Source: Cupriavidus lacunae
GTDB lineage: Bacteria; Pseudomonadota; Gammaproteobacteria; Burkholderiales; Burkholderiaceae
Assembly (NCBI RefSeq): GCF_003353055.1
Contig: NZ_QKWJ01000005.1
Span: forward strand, 1 to 64,000
DNA: 64,000 bases
Reading direction: 5' to 3'
Shown: positions 1-7,844 of the stretch, piece after piece
Layout of the letters: the number at the start of each line of letters is the position of its first letter
Numbering within the stretch: position 1 is the first letter of the stretch
Translations under genes and position numbers: made by a program
The notes under the pieces: model-generated
The model's input: only the letters and a program-made list of their open reading frames with translations
Told to the model about the DNA's origin: nothing
The model's database searches: none

Positions 1-87
1 CAAGCATAAATCTGCTGAAACGCAATAGATAAATACTAATTTACATGGCTACATAATAGCCTCAAAAATAGCCGAAACCCAGCGCCG

Positions 88-357
88 ATGCGGGTTCCGG
101 CTATTCGAGAAGTCAAAGTTCGGGTTAAGGAGCTCACGGAGATTACCGACCTGGGCGCGGACCTGTCAGCCTATAAGGTGTTCGTCATCAAGTCCCGCGT
201 GCATTTCCGCCAGAGTTTCGATGACGGCGGCTTCGCGAAGACAATCATCGTGACGGAGCCTGGCGAGCCATTTCTCGGCACGACCCGGCTCGATGGGCTT
301 CAATACGGCAACCTTCGACTGAAGGACTTCTATCCGTATGGTGACGTGAGCCTGTAA
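88..357 (+). CDS. Hypothetical protein, 89 aa, possibly a fragment
   Basis: I do not recognise this protein. It has mixed charged and beta-prone composition with no signal peptide, membrane segment or cofactor motif, and ends in a Tyr/Asp-rich tail. No convincing ribosome binding site precedes the ATG. The 87 bases upstream are AT-rich with several stops, unlike the dense coding that follows. It converges on livF with about 50 bp between. It may be a real small gene, or the remnant of a longer one whose 5' part was lost. The opposite-strand frame here overlaps livF and is less protein-like. Confidence 0.35.
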   Translation: MRVPAIREVKVRVKELTEITDLGADLSAYKVFVIKSRVHFRQSFDDGGFAKTIIVTEPGEPFLGTTRLDGLQYGNLRLKDFYPYGDVSL

Positions 358-411
358 GCGATTTGCCCCCCTCGCCCGCTTGCGGGAAAGGGAGAGCACA
401 TCTGGTCTGGC

Positions 412-1125
412 TCAAACCTCCAGCCACTCCTTGCGCACCTGCGCATTGGCCTTCAGTTCCGCCGGCGTCCCCTCGAACACAATATGCCCGTGCCCCATCA
501 CATACACCCGCTGCGAAATATCCAGCGCGATGGCGAGCTTCTGCTCGATCAGCAGCACGGAAATGCCACGCTCCTTCAGCGTCTTCAGGTAGTCCCCCAC
601 CAGCGTCACGATCATCGGCGCCAGCCCTTCGGTGGGTTCGTCGATCAGCACCAGGTCCGGGTCGCCCATCAGCGTGCGGCACAGCGTGAGCATCTGCTGC
701 TCGCCGCCTGACAATACGCCGGCCGAGGTGTTCTCGCGCTCCTTGAGCCGCGGGAACATGTTGTACATGTCCTCGACGGTCCAGCGCGGTTTGGCCTGCC
801 GCGGGTTGCGCTTCTCGCCCAGCAGCAGGTTCTGCCGCACGGTCAGCGTCGGGAAGATATCCCGGTTCTCCGGCACATAGCCAATCCCCAGGTGCGCGAT
901 CTCGAAGGTGCGCCGGCCCAGGATCTCTTCGTCGCGGAACTTCACCGAGCCCTCGGCCCTGACCATGCCCAGGATGGCCTTGGCCATGGTCGAGCGCCCC
1001 ACCCCGTTGCGCCCCAGCAGCGCAACGATCTCGCCTTCATCGATATGGGCATCCACGCCGTGCAGGATATGGCTCTTGCCGTAGTAGGCGTGCAGGTCCG
1101 TCACGTCCAGCATGCGCTTGCCCAT
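412..1125 (-). CDS. livF: Branched-chain amino acid-type ABC transporter ATPase LivF
   Basis: This is the second cytoplasmic ATPase of a LIV-type (HAAT family) importer, 237 aa, the usual LivF length. It has a signature motif (LSGGEQQ), Walker B (LVLIDEP) and the switch-region Glu-Gln. Walker A reads GRNGVGRST, so residue 44 is Arg where most ABC ATPases have Lys. The ATG at 1125 follows AAGGAG at a good distance and overlaps the livG stop by one base (TGATG), which implies translational coupling. It is the last gene of the minus-strand unit that begins with the acyl-CoA synthetase. The family call is firm. The substrate is unknown, and the ligase upstream suggests a carboxylic acid rather than leucine. 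Confidence 0.93.
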   Translation of the reverse strand: MGKRMLDVTDLHAYYGKSHILHGVDAHIDEGEIVALLGRNGVGRSTMAKAILGMVRAEGSVKFRDEEILGRRTFEIAHLGIGYVPENRDIFPTLTVRQNLLLGEKRNPRQAKPRWTVEDMYNMFPRLKERENTSAGVLSGGEQQMLTLCRTLMGDPDLVLIDEPTEGLAPMIVTLVGDYLKTLKERGISVLLIEQKLAIALDISQRVYVMGHGHIVFEGTPAELKANAQVRKEWLEV

Positions 1126-1901
1126 CAGTGCGCTCCTTCGGTGATGTCTTCGTCCAGCGTGGTGCCCAGGTAGGCTTCCTTGACCTTGCGGTTGTTGCGG
1201 ATGGCCTGCGGGGTATCCGTGGCGATCACCTCGCCATAGACCAGCACCGAGATCCGGTCCGCCAGGCCGAACACCACGCTCATGTCGTGCTCCACCATCA
1301 CCAGCGTCTTGCCCACGGTGACCTTGCGGATCAGCTCGACCGCATGGTCCGACTCGGAGCGGCTCATGCCCGCGGTGGGTTCGTCCAGCAGGATCACCTC
1401 GGCGCCGCCGGCGATGGTGATGCCGATCTCCAGCGCGCGCTGCTCGGCATAGGTAAGCAAGCCCGCCTGGGTATCGCGGCGATGCTGCATGCCGATCAGC
1501 TCCAGCACTTCGTCGGCACGCTCGCGCGCGTCGCGCAGGCCGGTGAGCCGGTGCCAGAATGAATACTTGTAGCCGAGCGACCACAGCACCGCGCAGCGCA
1601 GGTTCTCGAACACCGTCAGCCGGTGGAAGATATTGGTGATCTGGAAGCTGCGCGACAGCCCCATGCGGTTGATGACAAAGGGCTGCAGCCCGCCGATCTC
1701 CTCGCCGTTCAGGCGCACCGTTCCGCTCGTCGGTGCAAAGCGGCCCGAGATCAGGTTGAAGGTGGTCGATTTGCCGGCCCCGTTCGGGCCGATCAGCGCA
1801 TGGCGCTCACCCTTCGGGATGCTCAGGTTGACGCCGCGGATGATCTCCGTCTGGCCGAACTTCTTGCGTACATCGGTCAGTTCCAGTGCCGCCGCGCTCA
1901 T
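1125..1901 (-). CDS. livG: Branched-chain amino acid-type ABC transporter ATPase LivG
   Basis: This is the first ATPase of the LIV-type importer, 258 aa, and pairs with LivF on the LivHM membrane channel. It has a canonical Walker A (IGPNGAGKST, near residues 37-46), a degenerate signature region reading YAEQRALEIG as is typical of LivG, Walker B (VILLDEPTAGMS) and an H-loop (MVEHDM). The start at 1901 forms an ATGA overlap with the livM stop, so the two are probably translationally coupled. Upstream in-frame codons belong to the livM region and were not used. Confidence 0.94.
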   Translation of the reverse strand: MSAAALELTDVRKKFGQTEIIRGVNLSIPKGERHALIGPNGAGKSTTFNLISGRFAPTSGTVRLNGEEIGGLQPFVINRMGLSRSFQITNIFHRLTVFENLRCAVLWSLGYKYSFWHRLTGLRDARERADEVLELIGMQHRRDTQAGLLTYAEQRALEIGITIAGGAEVILLDEPTAGMSRSESDHAVELIRKVTVGKTLVMVEHDMSVVFGLADRISVLVYGEVIATDTPQAIRNNRKVKEAYLGTTLDEDITEGAH

Positions 1902-3211
1902 GCCCTGCCTCCTGCGATCTCTGCCTGCACCTTGTCCCACTGCGCGCGCGCGGCGCGCACCGCCAGCCGCCACGCGGCCAGCCCCACCGCCCACAGCACC
2001 GCCGCCACCAGCCATGGGGTCCAGGCTGCGGCATCGAAGCCGACGCCGAACAGCGACATCGCGGTGCCGTTGGCGCTGTCGACCTGCACCTTGTAGACCA
2101 GTTCGACCGTCAGGATCATGGCCAGCAGCAACACCGCGCCGGCCCCGCCCGCACGCGCATACGACGGCAGCATGCGGCCCAGCCTGCCCTTGCCCAGCAG
2201 CGGCATCTGCATCAGCAGCAGGCTGGCCAGCCCGCCCGGCACGAACATCACCATCAGCACGAAGAACAGGCCCAGGTACAGCAGCCAGGCCTTGGTCAGG
2301 TCCGACAGCGCCACCGCGAACAGCACGAACACCACCGCGCCGATGACCGGCCCGAAGAACACGCCAGCGCCGCCGATGAACACCGCCAGCAGCACGCCGC
2401 CCGAGCGCACCGCGCTGACGTTCTCGGCCGATACGATCTCGAAGTTGATGGCGCCCAGCGCGCCGGCGATGCCGGCGAAGAACGCCGACAGGATCAGCAC
2501 GAGGTAACGCACGCGCTGGGTGTTGTAGCCGATGAACTCGACCCGCTCGGGGTTGTCGCGCACGGCGTTGGCGATGCGGCCCAGCGGCGTCTGCGTCCAG
2601 GCGTACATCGCCACCATCGACAGCAGGCACCACGCCGCGATCAGGTAGTAGACCTGGCGCCCGGGCCCGAAGGTGATGCCCAGGAACGGATCGCCGACCA
2701 CGCGGTTGGTGGAAATACCGCCCTCGCCGCCGAAGAACTCCGGGAACATCAGCGAGCTGGCGAACACCATCTCGCCGATGCCCATGGTGATCATGGCAAA
2801 CGTGGTGCCGGACCGCTTGGTGGTGACATAGCCGAAGATCACGCCGAAGAAGGCGCCGGCCAGCCCGCCCACCAGCGGCAGCATCGACACCGGCAGCCAC
2901 ACCTTGCCCGCGCCGATCATGTTCAGCACATGCACGGCGATAAAGGCCCCCAGGCCCGCATACACCGCATGACCGAACGACAGCATGCCGGTCTGCCCGA
3001 GCAGCATGTTGTACGACAGCGCGAAGATGATCATGATGCCCATCTGCGACATCAGCGTAATGGCGAAGCCCCCGGTGAAGATCAGTGGCATCACCAGCAT
3101 GACCAGCACGGTCAGGCTCCAGATGATCCAGCGCACCAGGTTCAGCGGCCGGTAGCGCAGGGTGCGGCCGGTCACCACCGGCTCGCGAGGTTGTTGCATC
3201 GCTCGCTCCAT
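1898..3211 (-). CDS. livM: Branched-chain amino acid-type ABC transporter permease LivM
   Basis: This is one of the two integral membrane subunits of the LIV-type importer, 437 aa, with about ten hydrophobic segments. The family region that includes NMLLGQTGMLSFGHA (residues near 67-80) is the conserved LivM cytoplasmic-loop motif. The C-terminal 80 or so residues form a longer hydrophobic tail than in short LivM proteins. The ATG at 3211 lies four bases after the livH stop; a second in-frame ATG four codons later has a similar GGAG and could be the true start. It is coupled to livG by a 4-bp overlap. Confidence 0.92.
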   Translation of the reverse strand: MERAMQQPREPVVTGRTLRYRPLNLVRWIIWSLTVLVMLVMPLIFTGGFAITLMSQMGIMIIFALSYNMLLGQTGMLSFGHAVYAGLGAFIAVHVLNMIGAGKVWLPVSMLPLVGGLAGAFFGVIFGYVTTKRSGTTFAMITMGIGEMVFASSLMFPEFFGGEGGISTNRVVGDPFLGITFGPGRQVYYLIAAWCLLSMVAMYAWTQTPLGRIANAVRDNPERVEFIGYNTQRVRYLVLILSAFFAGIAGALGAINFEIVSAENVSAVRSGGVLLAVFIGGAGVFFGPVIGAVVFVLFAVALSDLTKAWLLYLGLFFVLMVMFVPGGLASLLLMQMPLLGKGRLGRMLPSYARAGGAGAVLLLAMILTVELVYKVQVDSANGTAMSLFGVGFDAAAWTPWLVAAVLWAVGLAAWRLAVRAARAQWDKVQAEIAGGRA

Positions 3212-3215
3212 GGCG

Positions 3216-4163
3216 TCAGCTCTCCCGGGTTCCCATCAGTCCACGCGGGCGGAAGATCAGCATCACCACCAGCAAAAGGTATGGCAGCACCGGCGCCACC
3301 TGGGCCACCGTGAGCTTCCACAAGGCATAGAACGGCGTGGCGTCGCTGACGGCCAGCCCGAGGCTGGTCATCAGGCCCGCCAGCGAGGCGTCGATGGTGA
3401 CCGCGAAGGTCTGCAGCACGCCGATCAGGATCGACGCAATAAAGGCGCCTACCAGCGATCCCATGCCGCCCACCACCGCCACCACGAACACGATCGACCC
3501 GACCGCCGCCGCCATCGACGGCTCGGTGACGAAGGCATTGCCGCCGATCACGCCGGCCAGCCCGGCCAGCGCGGCGCCGCCGCCAAACACCATCATGAAC
3601 ACGCGCGGCACGTTGTGGCCCAGCGCCTCGACCATCTCCGGGTGCGTCAGCGCGGCCTGGATCACCAGGCCGATGCGGGTGCGCGTCAGCACCAGGTAGA
3701 TCGCCACCAGCATGCCCAGCGACACCAGCATCATGAAGGCGCGGTACTTGGGGAAGGATGAGGTGAACACGGTGAACAGCGGGCCGTCCAGTTCCGCGGG
3801 AATCCGGTACGGCACCGCCGCCAGGCCCCACACCAGCTTGACGCCCTCTTCGATCAGGTAGGCCAGGCCGAAGGTGAACAGCAGTTCGGCCACGTGGCCG
3901 TACTTGTGCACCGTGCGCAGGCCGAAACGCTCCACCAGTGCGCCCGCTCCGGCCACCAGCAGCGGCGCGAAGATCAGCGCCGGCCAGAAGCCGACCTTGC
4001 TGGCGATGGTGTAGGCAAAGTAGGCGCCCAGCATGTAGAAGCTGGCATGCGCGAAATTGAGCACGCCCATCATGCTGAAGATCAGCGTCAGGCCCGATGA
4101 GAGCATGAACAGCAGCAGCCCGTAGCTGATGCCGTTCAGCAGTGAGATGATGAAGAATTCCAC
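3216..4163 (-). CDS. livH: Branched-chain amino acid-type ABC transporter permease LivH
   Basis: This is the second membrane permease of the LIV-type importer, 315 aa, with eight or so hydrophobic segments and the conserved N-terminal LivH pattern (LLNGISYGLLLFMLSSGL, then GVLNFAHASFYMLGAY). The start codon is GTG at 4163, preceded by AAGGAC; no nearby ATG gives a better site. It is separated from the binding-protein gene by about 210 bp carrying a GC-rich hairpin, an arrangement that usually lets the binding protein be made in excess over the membrane parts. Confidence 0.93.
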   Translation of the reverse strand: MEFFIISLLNGISYGLLLFMLSSGLTLIFSMMGVLNFAHASFYMLGAYFAYTIASKVGFWPALIFAPLLVAGAGALVERFGLRTVHKYGHVAELLFTFGLAYLIEEGVKLVWGLAAVPYRIPAELDGPLFTVFTSSFPKYRAFMMLVSLGMLVAIYLVLTRTRIGLVIQAALTHPEMVEALGHNVPRVFMMVFGGGAALAGLAGVIGGNAFVTEPSMAAAVGSIVFVVAVVGGMGSLVGAFIASILIGVLQTFAVTIDASLAGLMTSLGLAVSDATPFYALWKLTVAQVAPVLPYLLLVVMLIFRPRGLMGTRES

Positions 4164-4233
4164 AGCGTGTCCTTCAAGCTGGTGCCGCCATGCGTGGGCA
4201 AGCCGGCATCCGTCCGGGTGGATTGAGGGTGAG

Positions 4234-4250
4234 CGCCCCCTCCGGGGGCG
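4234..4250 (-). promoter_or_regulatory. Intercistronic hairpin between binding protein and livH
   Basis: A 7-bp perfect GC stem (CGCCCCC, loop TCC, GGGGGCG) lies between the binding-protein stop and livH. It has no T-run on the minus strand, so it is more likely an mRNA-stabilising or partial attenuator element than a full terminator. A second C-rich run follows at about 4256-4276. Confidence 0.35.
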
Positions 4251-4374
4251 GACAACGCCCCCGGACGCCCCCCGTTATCGTCCGAAACAAAGACCGAAAT
4301 TACGGCCGGAAAGACCGGAAGTATGCAGGCCGGGCGGCCACTTTGTCAGCGTGACCGGCCCGTCCCGGGCAGGA

Positions 4375-5625
4375 TCAGCCCGGCCGCTTCATCTGGCAGG
4401 AGGTCGGCTGGGCCGACACGTACTGGTCCATCAGCGCGTTGGTCTTCCAGCCGTAGCCGGTGTTCTCCTGGTCGTACTTGACGTCCTTGCCGTCAACCTT
4501 GGTCCAGGTGGCGACGACCAGCGGCTGCTGCGCCTGGTGGTCGGAGTTGCGCATCTCGACCAGGCCGTTCATGCTGTCGACCTTGATGCCCTCCAGCGCC
4601 TTGGCGACCTTGACCGGATCAGTCGAACCGCTGTCCTTGAAGGCCTTCGCCAGCATGGCGATGCCGGTGTACGAGGCCATCACGTAGAAGTCGTCGTTGT
4701 ACTTCTTCTTGAAGCCCTCGATGACGTCGGCACCCTTGAAGCCCTTGTTGTTGGGGTTGTAGTAGCCGACGTACTTGACGTGCTCGGCGCCGGTCGCGCC
4801 CATCGCCGTGGGCACGCCGGTGGTGCCGGCGTAGTAGGTGTAGTAGTTGGTGGTCAGGCCGGCGTCCTTGCCCGCCTTGATCAGCAGGGCCAGGTCGCTG
4901 CCCCAGTTGCCGGTGATCACGGTGTCGGCGCCCGAGGCCTTGATCTTGGCGGCATACGGGGCAAAGTCCTTGACCTGTGCCAGCGGATGCAGGTCTTCAC
5001 CCACGATCTGGATGTCCGGGCGCTTGCGCTTCAGGTAGTCCTTGGCCGCGCGCGCCACCTGGTGGCCGAACGAGTAGTTCTGGTTGATCAGGTAGACCTT
5101 CTTGACGTTCGGGTCCTTGGCCAGGAAGGTGGTCAGCGCCTCCATCTTCATGTCCGAGTTGGCGTCGAGCCGGAAATGCCAGTAGTTGCACTTGGAATTG
5201 GTCATGTCCGGGTCCACCGCGGCGTAGTTCAGGTAGACGATTTCCTTGCCCGGATTGCGCTCATTGTGCTTGGCCACCGCGTCCTCCAGCGCCATCCCGA
5301 CCGACGAGCCGTTGCCCTGCACGATATAGCGGATGTTCTGGTCGACCGCCTGCTTGAGGATGGTCAGGCTTTCCTGCGGCGACAGCTTGTTGTCGAAGCC
5401 CACCACCTCGAACTTGTGCGCGCCTGCCCAGCCCTTCTGGTTGGCCATGTCCGCAACATACTGCCAGCTCTTGAGCTGGTTCTGCCCAACGGGAGCCATC
5501 AGCCCCGACAACGGATCGATAAAGGCGATCTTCACCGTATCCGCGAATGCGGTACCCGAAACCAGCGCAGAACCGACTGCGGCAAACATGGCCACACCGG
5601 CCACCAGCGGACGCATCTTGGTCAT
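4375..5625 (-). CDS. LIV-type ABC transporter periplasmic substrate-binding protein
   Basis: This is a periplasmic binding protein of the leucine/isoleucine/valine (type I fold) family, 416 aa, that would deliver substrate to LivHM. The start at 5625 is preceded by AGGAGACAGGT. It gives a signal peptide with a basic start (MTKMRP), a hydrophobic core and an AFA cleavage site before DTVKIAF. The mature protein has the family opening (IAFIDPLSGLMAPVGQNQ). The ligand cannot be read from sequence. The neighbouring acyl-CoA synthetase suggests an organic acid (aromatic or short-chain), as many members of this family in these bacteria do not bind amino acids. Confidence 0.92.
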   Translation of the reverse strand: MTKMRPLVAGVAMFAAVGSALVSGTAFADTVKIAFIDPLSGLMAPVGQNQLKSWQYVADMANQKGWAGAHKFEVVGFDNKLSPQESLTILKQAVDQNIRYIVQGNGSSVGMALEDAVAKHNERNPGKEIVYLNYAAVDPDMTNSKCNYWHFRLDANSDMKMEALTTFLAKDPNVKKVYLINQNYSFGHQVARAAKDYLKRKRPDIQIVGEDLHPLAQVKDFAPYAAKIKASGADTVITGNWGSDLALLIKAGKDAGLTTNYYTYYAGTTGVPTAMGATGAEHVKYVGYYNPNNKGFKGADVIEGFKKKYNDDFYVMASYTGIAMLAKAFKDSGSTDPVKVAKALEGIKVDSMNGLVEMRNSDHQAQQPLVVATWTKVDGKDVKYDQENTGYGWKTNALMDQYVSAQPTSCQMKRPG

Positions 5626-5668
5626 ACCTGTCTCCTTCATTCTTTTCGTTGGCTTGTCGTTGATGGCG

Positions 5669-5706
5669 GCGGGCCGGGCGCGCCAACCGTCGCGCGCCCG
5701 GCCCGC
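5669..5706 (-). promoter_or_regulatory. Strong intercistronic stem-loop between acyl-CoA synthetase and transporter genes
   Basis: A perfect 14-bp GC stem (5669-5682 with 5693-5706) closes a 10-nt loop. It lies 58 bp after the ligase stop and 44 bp before the binding-protein start. The minus strand shows no U-tract after it, so termination is likely partial at most. It could protect the 3' end of the ligase message or set the ratio between ligase and transporter. Confidence 0.5.
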
Positions 5707-5763
5707 CCCGGATACGCCACGCCGCAAGCTGGCATGGCGCACCGGACTGCGGGTGTGCCGGCC

Positions 5764-7389
5764 TCAGGCAGTCGGCAGCTTGTAGTCCTTGAACTGCTCG
5801 CGCAGCTTGAGCTTCTGCATCTTGCCGGTGGCGGTCAGCGGGATCTCGGTGACAAAGGCCACGTCGTCAGGAATCCACCACTTGGCGACCTTGCCTTCGA
5901 AGAACTGCAGCAGTTCCTCGCGGGTGACCTCGGCGCCGGGCTTCTTCACCACCACCAGCAGCGGGCGCTCGTCCCACTTGGGGTGGTAGGCCGAGATGCA
6001 GGCCGCCATATGCACCGCCGGGTGCGCGGCGGCGACGTTCTCGATATCGATCGACGAAATCCATTCACCGCCGGACTTGATCACGTCCTTGCTGCGGTCG
6101 GTGATCTGCATGAAGCCGTCGGCGTCGATGGTGGCGACGTCGCCGGTCGGGAACCAGCCGTCGACCAGCGGGCTGGCATCGTTGCGGAAGTAGCGGTCGA
6201 TGACCCACGGGCCGCGCACCATCAGGTCGCCGAAGGCCTTGCCGTCCCACGGCAGCTCCTTGCCGTCGCCATCGACGATCTTCATGTCGACGCCGTAGAT
6301 CACGCGGCCCTGCTTTTCCTGGATCTTGTGGCGGTCGGCATCGGACAGGCCCTGGTGCCTGGCCAGCAGCTTGCAAGAAGTGCCCAGCGGCGACATCTCG
6401 GTCATGCCCCAGGCGTGGATCACCTCGACGTCCAGCGCCTCGAGCGCGCGGATCATCGCCGGCGGCGCGGCCGAGCCGCCGATCACGGTGCGGTGGAAAG
6501 TCGAGAACTTCAGCTTGTTCGACTGCACGTGCTGCAGCAGGCCCAGCCACACCGTTGGCACGCCGGCCGAGAAGGTCACCTTCTCCTGCTCGAACAATTC
6601 ATAGACCGAGGCCCCGTCCAGCTTGGCACCCGGCAGCACCAGCTTGGCACCGACCAGCGGCACCGAATACGGCAGGCCCCAGGCATTGACGTGGAACATC
6701 GGCACCACGGGCAGGATCACGTCGCTGGCGGAGCAGCCCAGCGCGTCCGGCATCGCCGACGCATACGAATGCAGCACCGTCGAGCGGTGCGAATACAGCG
6801 CGCCCTTGGGGTTGCCGGTAGTGCCCGAGGTGTAGCACAGGCTCGACGCCTGGTTCTCGTCGAACTGCGGCCATTCGTAGTTGCCGTCCTGGGCCTCGAC
6901 CAGTTCCTCGTAGCACAGTAGCGGCACCCTGGATTCGGCCGGCATATGCGCGCGGTCGGTCATCGCCACCCAGCCCTTGACGTTGGGGCAATGCGGCGCG
7001 ACGCCTTCCACCAGCGGCAGGAAGGTCAGGTCGAAGAAGATATAACCGTCTTCCGCGTGGTTGACGATATAGGCGACCTGCTCGGGGAACAGGCGCGGGT
7101 TGACGGTATGGCAGACGGCGCCCATGCCGGATACGCCGTAGTAGATCTCCAGGTGGCGATAGCCGTTCCAGGCCAGCGTGCCGACGCGCTCGCCCTGCTT
7201 CACGCCCAGTGCGCCCAGCGCCTGCGCCAGCTTGCGGGCACGCAGTTCGCAATCGCGGTACGTATAACGATGCAGGTCGCCCTCCGTGCGCCGCGAGACG
7301 ATCTCGGTGCTGCCGTAATAACGCGCGGCGTGTTTGATGATGGAGGAAATGAGCAGCGGCGCGCTCATCATTTGACCCATCAATGCCAT
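5764..7389 (-). CDS. Acyl-CoA synthetase (AMP-forming), DmdB/medium-chain-type
   Basis: This enzyme activates a carboxylic acid to its CoA thioester through an acyl-adenylate in the cytoplasm. At 541 aa it is full length for the ANL superfamily. Motifs visible are the phosphate-binding loop [10 protein letters not shown] (near 187-196), the adenylate motif [29 protein letters not shown], and the C-terminal catalytic Lys in TGKMQKLKL. The overall pattern, including [12 protein letters not shown], is closest to the methylthiopropionyl-CoA ligase/fatty-acyl ligase group, where annotated specificity is unreliable. The ATG at 7389 follows AGGAGG. It heads the unit with the LIV-type transporter, so it probably activates the imported acid. 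Confidence 0.9.
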   Translation of the reverse strand: MALMGQMMSAPLLISSIIKHAARYYGSTEIVSRRTEGDLHRYTYRDCELRARKLAQALGALGVKQGERVGTLAWNGYRHLEIYYGVSGMGAVCHTVNPRLFPEQVAYIVNHAEDGYIFFDLTFLPLVEGVAPHCPNVKGWVAMTDRAHMPAESRVPLLCYEELVEAQDGNYEWPQFDENQASSLCYTSGTTGNPKGALYSHRSTVLHSYASAMPDALGCSASDVILPVVPMFHVNAWGLPYSVPLVGAKLVLPGAKLDGASVYELFEQEKVTFSAGVPTVWLGLLQHVQSNKLKFSTFHRTVIGGSAAPPAMIRALEALDVEVIHAWGMTEMSPLGTSCKLLARHQGLSDADRHKIQEKQGRVIYGVDMKIVDGDGKELPWDGKAFGDLMVRGPWVIDRYFRNDASPLVDGWFPTGDVATIDADGFMQITDRSKDVIKSGGEWISSIDIENVAAAHPAVHMAACISAYHPKWDERPLLVVVKKPGAEVTREELLQFFEGKVAKWWIPDDVAFVTEIPLTATGKMQKLKLREQFKDYKLPTA

Positions 7390-7844
7390 GTACCTGCCTC
7401 CTGAGGTGTGGTCTGTCCCGCCGAAAAACGAACAACCGTACTATTTTTTGGCGGTCGTTCGCATGCATGGAATCAGCATCGAGCCGATCCAGTGGTGCAC
7501 TTGCCGTACTGTCGTCGCGTTGCTGTGTGTTGCCGTCGTCGCGTGCTGCTAGTCGTCGGGCCGCAATTCTGCGGAAGTCCATGCACCGGATTCATGTGCG
7601 CACTGAAGGAGGAAAATAACCGTGCGGCGCATGGCGGCATTCACTCGGTCGAGCAGTCGAGTGCCGTTGAGGACGTACAATACTGCGTGGCATGTTGCGC
7701 CTCAACATGTCGTTTTCCCTAGCCACCATCGCATTTTCGTGCCCTCGGCATGCCGCGCTGCACCGACCTTTACACGGTTCCCGGCACATCGACGACCGCA
7801 CGGAATTCGCACCGCCCCCTTGCGCCCCGAGGCGCCCCTACGCG
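7390..7844. other. Divergent intergenic region between acyl-CoA synthetase and selO
   Basis: About 455 bp with no convincing gene. It holds the promoter side of the ligase-transporter unit, including the inverted repeat at 7429-7461 and an A/T-rich patch (ATTTTTT). Further right there is a strong AAGGAGG at about 7606 followed by GTG, but the frame it would open is Arg/His/Pro-rich and runs out of phase into selO. Earlier in-frame starts for selO exist back to 7692 but give a poor N-terminus. Confidence 0.5.
7429..7461 (-). promoter_or_regulatory. Imperfect inverted repeat, candidate regulator site for the ligase-transporter unit
   Basis: The arms CGAACAACCG (7429-7438) and CGGTCGTTCG (7452-7461) match 9 of 10 across a 13-bp AT-rich spacer. 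The site is 40-70 bp upstream of the ligase start. The CGAACNACCG style of half-site is common for TetR-family repressors of acid-degradation genes. No TetR gene is in the window. Confidence 0.4.

Noticed and set aside
375..386. Palindrome CCCGCTTGCGGG downstream of livF as a terminator
   Set aside because: Short stem with a 2-nt loop and no T-run on either strand.
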